Assembly: GCA_027532775.1 (NCBI GenBank)
Contig: JAPZTO010000006.1
Coordinates: forward strand, 1-64,000
Direction: 5' to 3'
Length of the DNA stretch: 64,000 nucleotides
Source: Beijerinckiaceae bacterium
GTDB lineage: Bacteria > Pseudomonadota > Alphaproteobacteria > Rhizobiales > Beijerinckiaceae
Shown here one piece after another: positions 16,607-24,737 of the stretch (position 1 is the stretch's first letter; each line of letters begins with the position of its first letter). Below the pieces are notes generated by a model. That model ran no database searches. It was not told where the DNA came from and saw only the letters and a program-made list of their open reading frames with translations. Both the position numbers and the translations under genes were made by a program.

Positions 16607-17623
16607 CTAGCGCCTCGCCCCGAGCAGGCCCTGCGGGCGGAAGGCCAGCACGGCCGCCATGATGAGGAAGGTGAAGACCACCGAATAGGTGGGCGCATAG
16701 ACGAAGCCCATCTGCTCGGTGACGCCGATGATCAGCGAGCCGAGGGCCGCACCGACGATCGAGCCCATGCCGCCGACAATGACGACCACGAGGCTGGCCA
16801 GCAGGAAGCGCGTATCCTCGCCCGGCGAGAGCGACTGGAAGGTGCCGCCGATAATGCCGGCCATGCCGGCGAGGCCGGCGCCGAAGCCGAACACGGCGAG
16901 GAAGACGAGCTGGATCCGCACGCCGGAGGCAGCCAGCATCTCGCGGTCATCCACCCCGGCACGGATCAGCATGCCGAGCGCCGTCCGGTTCAGGACGAGC
17001 CACATGGCCACACCGATGACAATGGCGGCGATCAGGATCCAGATCCGCACGGCCGGGTAGCGCAGCCAGTTGGTGGCGCCGGTGCTGGCATTGATGGAGT
17101 TGATGATCGGCAGTTCCATCGGCCCGGTCAGGAAGCCGGGCGCGAGAATCGAGTAGGATTGGCCACCCCAGAGCCAGAGCATGAGATCGGCGAGGACGAT
17201 GGAAATGCCGATGCTGACCAGCGTCTGCCTCAGTTCCTCGCCCTCCATCTTCGAGAAGATGAAACGCTGCATCAGCAGGCCGAGCAGGCCGACGACGAGG
17301 AACACAACCGGGAAGGCGATGAACCACGAGCCGGTGAGGCTGGCAATCTCGTAGCCGAGATAGCCGCCGAGCAGGAACAGCGAGCCATGGGCGAGGTTGA
17401 CGACCCGCATCAGGCCGAAAATCAGCGTGAAGCCGGCGGCGACGAGGAAATACAGCGCTCCGAGCGTGATGCCGCCAAGCAGCGCATTCAGGAAGATCTG
17501 CTTGCGGCCCCATTTTGCCACCAGTTCCGGCGGCCACGGCGCGAAGACAAGCCAGAGGAAAACCGCGATCAGGATCGCGATGATCAGGCTCCGGAGCGGA
17601 TTGCGCTTGATGATGTCATCCAT
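16607..17623 (-). CDS. LivH-type ABC transporter permease
   Basis: This 338-residue integral membrane protein has the LivH landmarks GLMRVVNLAHGSLFLLGGYLG-like helix 2 and 3 sequence, RAGVDDREMLAASGV in the EAA-like cytoplasmic loop, and a C-terminal ending FRPQGLLGARR. The ATG at 17623 (MDDII) is chosen because upstream in-frame residues have no membrane or family character, though its ribosome site is weak. It follows the AraC gene by 168 bases and starts the permease-ATPase block. Confidence 0.88.
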   Translation of the reverse strand: MDDIIKRNPLRSLIIAILIAVFLWLVFAPWPPELVAKWGRKQIFLNALLGGITLGALYFLVAAGFTLIFGLMRVVNLAHGSLFLLGGYLGYEIASLTGSWFIAFPVVFLVVGLLGLLMQRFIFSKMEGEELRQTLVSIGISIVLADLMLWLWGGQSYSILAPGFLTGPMELPIINSINASTGATNWLRYPAVRIWILIAAIVIGVAMWLVLNRTALGMLIRAGVDDREMLAASGVRIQLVFLAVFGFGAGLAGMAGIIGGTFQSLSPGEDTRFLLASLVVVIVGGMGSIVGAALGSLIIGVTEQMGFVYAPTYSVVFTFLIMAAVLAFRPQGLLGARR

Positions 17624-17750
17624 CGCGGCGTGTCTCGGAAGACCCTGTCCTCGGGCCGGCATCCTGTCTTCGCAGGAATTTGCCGGACCCGGATGGCGCC
17701 CTTTCGCCACCCCTCTTCGGCAAGACTAGAATGAGCACCGGCCGGCACGC

Positions 17751-17778
17751 TTTCCCGAACGTCTTTTCTTTCGGGAAA
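17751..17778. other. Inverted repeat between the AraC gene and livH
   Basis: TTTCCCGAA at 17751-17759 is the inverted complement of TTCGGGAAA at 17770-17778, with a ten-base loop. It lies downstream of the AraC-family gene and upstream of livH on the minus strand. No U-tract follows. It could be a weak terminator or an operator. Confidence 0.35.
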
Positions 17779-17791
17779 CGCGGAGCCTGCC

Positions 17792-18628
17792 TCAATGGAC
17801 GGCCCCGAGCACGCTGCGCCGGTAGGCACTGGGGGGTACGACCCCATTGGCGATGAAGAAGCGCGAGAAGCTGGCCGGGGTGGCAAAGCCGAGATCGAGG
17901 CCGATTTCCGAGACCGTCTCCTCGCCGCGCGCCAGCCTCTCGATGGCGCGTTCCATCCGGAGGGCGTTGAGATAGAGCGTCGGCGGCAGACCCACCTGCT
18001 CCCGGAACAGCTTGAAGAAATGCGGCCGCGACAGGCCGGCCGCACGCGAGACGACGCTGAGGTCGATCGGCTCGCCGAGGGTTTCGCCAAGCAGGCTGAT
18101 CGCCCGCCGGATCCGGAAATCGCGGAAGCCGAAGCGCAGCCGGTCCCCGGCCTGCCCCCCCGCCTGCCATTGCCAGGTCTGGTCGAAGGCGGCCTGCGTC
18201 AGGGCGCTGAGCCGGTCCTCGAAATTGCCATCGCCGTCGGAATAGGCGGCAAGCTGACGGGCGGTTTCGGCCGCAAGGCGGGCAATATGGTCGTCCATGC
18301 TGACGACCGGCCGGCCGAAACGCAGGATTTCCGAGGCCTGCCCGCTGGCCTCCACGAACCAGCCGGGGCGGATATAGAGAACTAGCGTCAGGGTCGCATT
18401 GCGCCGATCCACCGGCATGAAATAATGCGGCTGCCAGGGGCTGATCGCCGTCGCCTCGAGCGGATTGAGCGGATAGGCGCGACCGTCGATGACGACCTTT
18501 GCCGCCGGTCCACGGACATGGAAGATCAGATGCCCTTCCCGGTGGGCATGCGGCACCATCGGCCGGTCCAGCTCGTAGAGGCAAGCCCGCCCGAACGCAC
18601 CATGTGCGACAGCGTGAGCGATGCTCAT
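17792..18628 (-). CDS. AraC-family transcriptional regulator
   Basis: This 278-residue protein has an N-terminal cupin-like ligand domain (about 1-140, with HREGHLIFHV) and a C-terminal double helix-turn-helix (about 175-275, including LSRPHFFKLFREQVGLPP and SEIGLDLGFATPASFSRFF). AraC regulators of this arrangement usually activate neighbouring catabolic genes when the substrate binds. It lies inside the minus-strand cluster between the dehydrogenase homologue and livH. A GGGAGGAA site lies five bases before the ATG. Confidence 0.9.
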   Translation of the reverse strand: MSIAHAVAHGAFGRACLYELDRPMVPHAHREGHLIFHVRGPAAKVVIDGRAYPLNPLEATAISPWQPHYFMPVDRRNATLTLVLYIRPGWFVEASGQASEILRFGRPVVSMDDHIARLAAETARQLAAYSDGDGNFEDRLSALTQAAFDQTWQWQAGGQAGDRLRFGFRDFRIRRAISLLGETLGEPIDLSVVSRAAGLSRPHFFKLFREQVGLPPTLYLNALRMERAIERLARGEETVSEIGLDLGFATPASFSRFFIANGVVPPSAYRRSVLGAVH

Positions 18629-18725
18629 CGGTTTCCTCCCGCTTGTTCTTCTTCGCGGATTACGACGAATGTATAGGGTGCCGGATAACTGGCAACCGGT
18701 GATTGGGACGCAGGCTGCATCGGGC

Positions 18726-19781
18726 TCACCATGCGGCTTCGAGGATGCGCCGGCAGTCGCCCGGGGTCAGGCGGCGCGGGTTGGCAAGGGCGGCCGGGTC
18801 ATTCGCCGCCATTTCGGCAAAACGGTCGAACCGGCGCCGGTCGATACCGATCTCGCGAAGGCTCGTCGGCAGGCCGAGGCCACGGGCGAAGGCGCCGATC
18901 TCGGTGCTGAGCGAGACTTGCCCGTCGCGCCGGGCCAAAGTCATGGCGAGGGCGGTGTAGCGATCCCCCACGGCCTGCGCGTTGAAATCCGCCATCGCCG
19001 CAAGAAGCGGGGCGTGCAGGTCACCCGGCAGGAAACCGGATCGCAATTCCGGTTCGATCGGAAAGGCCAGGGCATCGACCCCGCCAACCGCCTTTTCGAG
19101 CGCGAGGCCGGCAGTCATTGCCGCCGCCATGATCTCGCGCCTCGCCTCGCGATGGCCGGGCACGCCCAGAACCACCGGCAGCCAATGCGTCATGCGGCGC
19201 ACGGCCTCGAGGGCGAGGCCATCGGCCGGAGGGTTGTAGCTCGGGCTGGCATAGGCCTCGATCGCATGGACCATGATTTCCATGGCCGAGGCGGCGATAC
19301 GGCGGATCGGCACCTGTTCGAGCACGGTCGGATCAACAATCACCCGGTCGGGCCGCGGGCACGGGGCCGGCCGGCCATCCCGCGGCCGGACATGGCGACC
19401 GAGGCCGAGATCGAAGAGCCCGACCGGCACGGCGATGACCGTCAGCCTCTCGCCCTGCCGGGATGCCTCGGCCGCCACCAGCCGCGCCTGACCGACGGCC
19501 TGGGCCCCGCCGACAGCGAGCAGGGTCGACGTGCCGATCTGCCGCAGGCGGGCCAGCAATTCGCGGGTCTCCCCGCGCGAGGGTGCGCCGGGCGGAAGGG
19601 CATGGACGGTCAGCGGGATGCGGTCCAGTGCCTCGCTGACGCGGGCAAGGGCGGCGCGGGCGCCGGGCTCGTCATCCGCCAGCACCAGCGCCTCGGAAAG
19701 AACCCCGGTTTCCTCGGGCAGCGCATCCTCGATGGCGCCTTCCGCGAAATGGGTCCGGGTCAGATAGCCTATCAGGGTCAT
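18726..19781 (-). CDS. Divergent iron-containing alcohol dehydrogenase/maleylacetate reductase homologue
   Basis: This 351-residue protein follows the group III alcohol dehydrogenase fold, with an N-terminal nucleotide-binding half, an HAIEAY helix and the C-terminal LGLPTSLREIG and NPRRLTP segments. The dinucleotide loop, usually GGGSxxD, reads GGAQAVG. By my eye alignment the metal ligands D-H-H-H become Glu, His and two non-His residues. It may therefore be metal-free, as maleylacetate reductases are, or non-catalytic. GGGAG lies eight bases before the ATG. The gene lies between the binding-protein gene and the AraC gene. Confidence 0.75.
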   Translation of the reverse strand: MTLIGYLTRTHFAEGAIEDALPEETGVLSEALVLADDEPGARAALARVSEALDRIPLTVHALPPGAPSRGETRELLARLRQIGTSTLLAVGGAQAVGQARLVAAEASRQGERLTVIAVPVGLFDLGLGRHVRPRDGRPAPCPRPDRVIVDPTVLEQVPIRRIAASAMEIMVHAIEAYASPSYNPPADGLALEAVRRMTHWLPVVLGVPGHREARREIMAAAMTAGLALEKAVGGVDALAFPIEPELRSGFLPGDLHAPLLAAMADFNAQAVGDRYTALAMTLARRDGQVSLSTEIGAFARGLGLPTSLREIGIDRRRFDRFAEMAANDPAALANPRRLTPGDCRRILEAAW

Positions 19782-19844
19782 CGGCAGCACTCCCGGCGAG
19801 GGCGGTCTGTTGCCGCCCGTTCTTGTCTTCGCGAAGGAGAGAAC

Positions 19845-19866
19845 GGCTGGCCCCGGGGGGCCAGCC
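19845..19866. terminator. GC-rich hairpin after the Liv-type binding-protein gene
   Basis: GGCTGGCCCC at 19845-19854 pairs with GGGGCCAGCC at 19857-19866. On the minus strand it follows the stop of the periplasmic binding protein by about 30 bases and is followed by a pyrimidine-rich but not U-only stretch. It probably protects the binding-protein mRNA or partly terminates transcription, lowering expression of downstream genes. Confidence 0.6.
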
Positions 19867-19896
19867 GCATGTCGGCGTGTCGATGAGGAGGGCCGG

Positions 19897-21162
19897 TCAG
19901 CCGCCCGAGCGCAGCTTCGCGCAATCCACCACATTGCGCGACGGCAGACCGAGGGCGCGGAACTGCTCTGCCGTCATGCCGAGGGTCTGGGTGACGTTGT
20001 CGGACTTCGCCACCATCTTGGTGGTCATGTTGCCATCCGGCCCGTCAACCACCTCGTTGATGAACACCGTGCCGGTGGCCTGGCGGTTCTCGTTGAGCGT
20101 GATCTTGCCGACCGGGCTGTCCAGCTGGAGCTTGTTCAGCGCTTCCTTGAACTTGGCCTGGCCATTCGACAGGTCGCCGCCGGCCGCTTCCAGCCCCTTG
20201 ATGGCCGCAAGCGTGGCCGTGTAATAGCCCAGCCCGAACAGCGAGGGCGACGGCAGGCGCTGGTTGGCCGGGAAGGAATCCTGGTAGAGCTTCACATAGG
20301 ATTTCCAGGCCGGATCGGGATTGTCATTGGCAAAGGGCCCGGAAACCGGCGTGCCGAACAGGGCTTCCTTGGCCTTGCCGCGCGCCGTCAGCACGGTCTG
20401 GTCCGCCATGATCGTCCCGCCGATCAGACGGGTCTTCTCGCCGGCCTGCTGGTACTGGTTCAGGAAGTTGATCGCGTCCGTGCCGCCGAGACCGAGATAG
20501 ATCGCGTCGACGTTTTCCGGCAGCTGGGCGATGATGCCGCCGAAATCGGACTGGCCGAGCGGCTGCCAGAAGCGCTGGACGATATCACCGCCCGCCTTGC
20601 AGTAATCCACCGCGAAGCCCATGAAGTTCGTGTAGCCGAACGAATAATCCGCCGCGATGGTGGCGATCCGCTTGAAGCCCTTGGTCTTGACCGCGTACGA
20701 ACCGAGGCCGTAGCCCCACTGCGCGCCGTCAAGGTTGAACCGGTAGAAATTCGGCGCAGGATCGACCCAGGTGGTCTCCAGCGCGCCGGAAATCCCGTTG
20801 ATCACCACCTTGTCGGGGATGGTCTTGGCGAAGTCCCGCATGGCGATGCCTTCCGAGCCGGAAAGCGGGCCGATGATGAGATCGACCTTGTCCTGCTCGA
20901 TCAGCTTGCGCGCCATGCGGATCGTGGTGTCCGGCTTGGTGTCGGTCGGCGCGACCACCGTCTCCACCTTCTTGCCGGCAATGGTGTTGTTGACCTGCTT
21001 GAGGGCGAGTTCGACGTTGCGGACGCCATCCTGGCCCCCGGTCGCAAACGCGCCTTCAAGCGCGACGAGAATGCCGATCTTGATGGTTCCGCCCTGCGCC
21101 ATGGCTGCGCCAGGCAGCATGAGGGCGGTAATCGCAACGGCTCCGAGCAAAGTCTTGCGCAT
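19897..21162 (-). CDS. Liv-type ABC transporter substrate-binding protein
   Basis: This 421-residue protein has a Sec signal peptide (about 1-22, ending AMAQ) and the type I periplasmic-binding fold of LivK-like receptors. Landmarks are IKIGILVALEGAFATGG, IIGPLSGSEG and a GLGGTDAINFLNQY hinge region. It should capture the pathway substrate in the periplasm for the LivH/LivM permeases. GGGAGGAAT lies just before the ATG at 21162. It is the first gene of the long minus-strand cluster, divergent from a Gfo/Idh/MocA oxidoreductase. Confidence 0.9.
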   Translation of the reverse strand: MRKTLLGAVAITALMLPGAAMAQGGTIKIGILVALEGAFATGGQDGVRNVELALKQVNNTIAGKKVETVVAPTDTKPDTTIRMARKLIEQDKVDLIIGPLSGSEGIAMRDFAKTIPDKVVINGISGALETTWVDPAPNFYRFNLDGAQWGYGLGSYAVKTKGFKRIATIAADYSFGYTNFMGFAVDYCKAGGDIVQRFWQPLGQSDFGGIIAQLPENVDAIYLGLGGTDAINFLNQYQQAGEKTRLIGGTIMADQTVLTARGKAKEALFGTPVSGPFANDNPDPAWKSYVKLYQDSFPANQRLPSPSLFGLGYYTATLAAIKGLEAAGGDLSNGQAKFKEALNKLQLDSPVGKITLNENRQATGTVFINEVVDGPDGNMTTKMVAKSDNVTQTLGMTAEQFRALGLPSRNVVDCAKLRSGG

Positions 21163-21316
21163 AGGTATTCCTCCCTGTGACGCGGCAGGTCCCACCGGCT
21201 TTGACGCCGTGGCGGGCCTGCTCGCCTCGCAGCGCGATCTTCAGCCGCGCCTCGCTGAAGGCTGCCGTTCAACCCCGAAACCGCCCATATCCCAGCGTCT
21301 CATTTTATGGCGGAGG

Positions 21317-21333
21317 GCCGGCAAACTGCCGGC
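21317..21333. other. Short inverted repeat in the divergent intergenic region
   Basis: GCCGGC at 21317-21322 and 21328-21333 flank AAACT. Since GCCGGC is itself palindromic, the element is both a direct and an inverted repeat. It lies between the divergent binding-protein and oxidoreductase genes, where an operator for the AraC regulator would be expected. The assignment is tentative. Confidence 0.25.
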
Positions 21334-21397
21334 TTGACGCCCCGGGACGAACGGTTTCGACTGCACCGCCCCATCGTGGAGGCAGGAAAGCGGCTCC

Positions 21398-22426
21398 ATG
21401 ACACGCCTGCGTTTCGGAATGATCGGCCTCGGCATGGCGGTGGCGCCGCATGCCAGGAGCCTGCAGGACCTTGCCGGCGATATCGAGCTTGTCCATGCCT
21501 TCAGCCCCAGCCCGGAACGGCGGGCGGGCTTCTCGAAGGCCTTCGGGTTCCCGACCTGCGGGCGGATCGAGGACATTATCGAGGATCCGAGCCTCGACGC
21601 GGTGATGGTCCTGACCCCGCCGAACACCCATCTCGAACTGGTCGAGCGCATCGCCGCCACGGGCAAGGCTATCCTGCTGGAAAAGCCGCTCGACATCTCG
21701 ACGCCCCGGGCAGAAGCACTCGTCACGGCCTGCGAGCGGGCCGACGTGATGCTGGCGATCATGCTCCAGCATCGGTTCAAGCCGGCGGCAGAACGCCTCG
21801 CAGCCCGCCTTCGCGAGGGCCGCCTCGGACCGCTGATCCGATGCAGCGCGGCAATCCCGCTCTGGCGGCCGCAAGCCTATTACGACGAGCCGGGCCGGGG
21901 CACGCTGGCACGCGACGGTGGCGGCGTGCTGCTGACGCAGGGCATCCATACGCTGGACCTGATGATCAGCCTGGCCGGGCCGGTGAGCCGCGTCTGCGGC
22001 GATGCCCTGACCAGCCCTGTCCATCGCATGGAAACCGAGGATCTCGTGACCGCCAGCCTGCGTTTCGCTTCCGGCGCAGTCGGCACGCTCGATGCCACGA
22101 CGGCCTGCTTCCCCGGCTTTCCCGAGCGGATCGAGATGATCTTCCGCCATGGCACGGCGATCCTCGCCGGCTCCTCTCTCGACATCCATATCCATGATGG
22201 CGGGCATGAAACCGTCCGCCCGGACAATTCGCCCGGCGGGACGGGCGCGGATCCGATGGCCTTCCCGCATGATTACCACCGGGGCGTCATTGCCGACTTT
22301 GCCGCAGCTATCCGCGAGAAGCGGGCGCCACGCATTCCCGGCCGGTCGGTGCTGCATGTCCACCGGCTGATCGATGCGCTGCTGGAATCGGGCCGGACCG
22401 ACCTGCCGGTCGAACTGGCCGGCTGA
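21398..22426 (+). CDS. Gfo/Idh/MocA-family oxidoreductase
   Basis: This 342-residue protein has an N-terminal Rossmann fold with the variant loop GMIGLGMAVAPHA, the EKPLDI motif whose lysine is catalytic in the family, and a C-terminal alpha/beta domain including HDYHRGVIADF. The family oxidises or reduces sugars, inositols and related polyols with NAD(P). The ATG at 21398 follows GGAGGCAGGAAAGC. It is divergent from the catabolic cluster and could be co-regulated with it, but no direct link is visible. Confidence 0.88.
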   Translation: MTRLRFGMIGLGMAVAPHARSLQDLAGDIELVHAFSPSPERRAGFSKAFGFPTCGRIEDIIEDPSLDAVMVLTPPNTHLELVERIAATGKAILLEKPLDISTPRAEALVTACERADVMLAIMLQHRFKPAAERLAARLREGRLGPLIRCSAAIPLWRPQAYYDEPGRGTLARDGGGVLLTQGIHTLDLMISLAGPVSRVCGDALTSPVHRMETEDLVTASLRFASGAVGTLDATTACFPGFPERIEMIFRHGTAILAGSSLDIHIHDGGHETVRPDNSPGGTGADPMAFPHDYHRGVIADFAAAIREKRAPRIPGRSVLHVHRLIDALLESGRTDLPVELAG

Positions 22427-22444
22427 AGCCACACAATCCGGCGG

Positions 22445-23119
22445 CTATCGGGACTTCTTCTCGATGAGCGCGGCAATCAGCCCGAAGCCGCGTCGCCTTG
22501 CATGGTCGAGCGGCGTGACACCCTCGCGATCGGCGAGGCGTGGATCCGCGCCGGCATTGAGCAGGGCATCGACGATCTCGACATAGGCGGGGCCCCCATC
22601 ACCCAGGATGACGGCCTCCAGCAGCGCCGTCCAGCCGAGACGATTGACGTGGTTCACGTTGATCTTCGTCTTGAGCAGCCGGTAGACGACGTCGACATGG
22701 CCGTAATGGCAGGCCGGGATCAAGGCCGTGCCGCCATAGCGGTTGGTCGAGGCGAGGTCGGCACCATGGGCCAGCGTCATCTCGAGGATCTCGAGCCGGC
22801 CGCTGGCGCCCGCCAGCAGGAAGGGCGAGTCGCTGATCGAATCCTTCGCGTTCACATCAGCGCCGGCCTGGATCAGGATCCGCGCCGCCTCGACATGGTT
22901 GCCCTGCACTGCCGCGAGAAGCGCAGTGCGACCGGTCCGGTCACGCGCATCCACCGGCACGCCGATGCCGAGAAACCGCGCAACGGCATCGGCATCGCCG
23001 GACGCGGCGGCATGGATCATGGCCAAAGCGGAGGCCTGGTCGCCGGCAAAAGCCGTCAGCGGCAGCAGGCACAGGGCACCGGCCGAAAGCGTGATCACCC
23101 GTCTCCGCGTCCTGATCAT
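22445..23119 (-). CDS. Exported ankyrin-repeat protein
   Basis: This 224-residue protein starts with a basic N-terminus and hydrophobic stretch (MIRTRRR to about residue 28, ending AFAG), a signal peptide that may be Tat-like because of its arginines. About five ankyrin repeats follow, recognisable from GRTALLAAVQGNHVEAARIL, GADVNAKD, GADLAST and GADPRLAD motifs. Ankyrin repeats mediate protein contacts, and the partner is unknown. The ATG at 23119 is preferred over an in-frame ATG 24 bases upstream because GGGGAGG precedes it at seven bases. Confidence 0.83.
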   Translation of the reverse strand: MIRTRRRVITLSAGALCLLPLTAFAGDQASALAMIHAAASGDADAVARFLGIGVPVDARDRTGRTALLAAVQGNHVEAARILIQAGADVNAKDSISDSPFLLAGASGRLEILEMTLAHGADLASTNRYGGTALIPACHYGHVDVVYRLLKTKINVNHVNRLGWTALLEAVILGDGGPAYVEIVDALLNAGADPRLADREGVTPLDHARRRGFGLIAALIEKKSR

Positions 23120-23238
23120 CGACGAGCCTCCCCGCAGCCCCATGGCCAGGTGCCAGAGACTAGCATGGTGGCCCGGCAGCGCGATTCACATTGCCGCGAC
23201 AGCCTTCCCTTTGGGACGCAATGCGATATTTCGGAGCG

Positions 23239-24726
23239 ATGACACGCCTTGCCTCCTCTCCTGTCGCCCCCGCCCTCGACCGGACCCTTGTCTGGTTCCG
23301 CAGCGATCTCCGCCTGACAGACAACCCGGCCCTTGCCGCCGCCCTTTCTGCAAAAGAGGCCCTGTTCGTCTTCATCGACGAGACGAATGACGGCCTGCGG
23401 CCACGCGGCGGTGCCAGTCGGTGGTGGCTGCACCACGCGCTGGAGAGCCTCGGGCGGAGCCTTGCGGAACGGGGGCAGAAGCTTTTGTTCCTCAAAGGGG
23501 ATTCCCGGCAGATCATCCCCGAACTGGCCGAACGGTGCGGCGCGGGTCGCGTGGTCTGGAACCGGCGCTATGGCCAGCCGGAGCGGGATATGGATGCCAG
23601 CATCAAGGCCGCATTGAAGGCAGGCGGTATTGCGGTCGAGAGCTTCAACGGTGCCTTGCTCTACGAACCGATGGAGATCCGCTCGAAGGCCGGCGGCCCG
23701 ATGCGTGTCTTCACCCCGTTCTGGCGGGCCTGCCGCACCCTGCGCGAGCCGGACCAGCCGGTCGCGGCACCGGAACGGCTTCCGGCACCCGCCGCTACGG
23801 TGCCGCTCGATATGCTCACGCTGGACGACCTTGCGCTGCTGCCGACGAAGCCGGACTGGGCCGGCGGGCTGCGCGCCAGCTGGCAGCCGGGTGAAGCCGG
23901 GGCCGCGGCGAAGCTGGCGGATTTCCTCGCCGGGCCGCTCCGGAATTATGGCGAGAACCGCAACCGGCCGGATTTCGTTTCCACCTCCCGCCTCTCGCCA
24001 CATCTCGCATTCGGCGAAATCTCGCCGCGCCAGATCTGGCACGCGACCGAAGCCGCCCGCATGGCCGGGCAGGCTGCCGGCAACGCCGAGGATATCGACA
24101 AGTTTTTCTCGGAACTGGGCTGGCGGGAATTCTCGCATCACCTGCTGTTCCACTTCCCCACCCTGCCGAAAGCGAATTACCAGCCGAAATTCGATTCCTT
24201 TCCCTGGCAGGAGGATCCGGCCGGGCTTGCCGCCTGGCAGCGCGGCCAGACTGGCTACCCCATCGTCGATGCGGGCATGCGCGAACTCTGGCAGACCGGT
24301 TTCATGCATAACCGGGTGCGGATGATTGTCGCATCCTTCCTCATCAAGCACCTGATGATCGATTGGCGGCTTGGCGAAAGCTGGTTCTGGGATACGCTGT
24401 GCGATGCGGATCCGGCGAACAATGCGGCAAGCTGGCAATGGGTCGCGGGGTCCGGGGCCGATGCGGCGCCGTATTTCCGGATCTTCAATCCGGTCACGCA
24501 GGGGGAGAAATTCGATCCGGACGGCGTCTATATCCGTAAGTTTGTTCCGGAACTGGCCCGGCTTCCGGACAAGTTCATCCACAAACCGTGGGAAGCGCCG
24601 CATCCGATTCGGCAGGCTGCGGGTATCGTGCTGGGACAGACCTATCCCAAACCGGTCGTCCAGCACGAGCATGCCCGCCAGCGTGCGCTTGCCGCCTTCC
24701 AGTCCCTCTCCGGGGAGCCTCTTTGA
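23239..24726 (+). CDS. phrB: Deoxyribodipyrimidine photolyase (class I CPD photolyase)
   Basis: This protein of about 495 residues has an N-terminal antenna-binding alpha/beta domain starting TLVWFRSDLRLTDNPAL and a C-terminal FAD domain with GYPIVDAGMRELWQTGFMHN, RMIVASFL, and DPANNAASWQWVAGSG. The enzyme repairs cyclobutane pyrimidine dimers using blue light. In-frame ATGs at 23191 and 23221 are alternatives, as none has a clear ribosome site. It is the first gene of a plus-strand set (flavin oxidoreductase, DUF1365, Cfa-like), a grouping seen in the RpoE/ChrR singlet-oxygen regulon of Rhodobacter. Confidence 0.93.
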   Translation: MTRLASSPVAPALDRTLVWFRSDLRLTDNPALAAALSAKEALFVFIDETNDGLRPRGGASRWWLHHALESLGRSLAERGQKLLFLKGDSRQIIPELAERCGAGRVVWNRRYGQPERDMDASIKAALKAGGIAVESFNGALLYEPMEIRSKAGGPMRVFTPFWRACRTLREPDQPVAAPERLPAPAATVPLDMLTLDDLALLPTKPDWAGGLRASWQPGEAGAAAKLADFLAGPLRNYGENRNRPDFVSTSRLSPHLAFGEISPRQIWHATEAARMAGQAAGNAEDIDKFFSELGWREFSHHLLFHFPTLPKANYQPKFDSFPWQEDPAGLAAWQRGQTGYPIVDAGMRELWQTGFMHNRVRMIVASFLIKHLMIDWRLGESWFWDTLCDADPANNAASWQWVAGSGADAAPYFRIFNPVTQGEKFDPDGVYIRKFVPELARLPDKFIHKPWEAPHPIRQAAGIVLGQTYPKPVVQHEHARQRALAAFQSLSGEPL

Positions 24727-24737
24727 AAGGACACGCC

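Noticed and set aside
23113-23239. An RpoE-type promoter ahead of the photolyase gene
   Set aside because: TGATCA occurs at 23113, but no TA-type -10 element lies at the required spacing.
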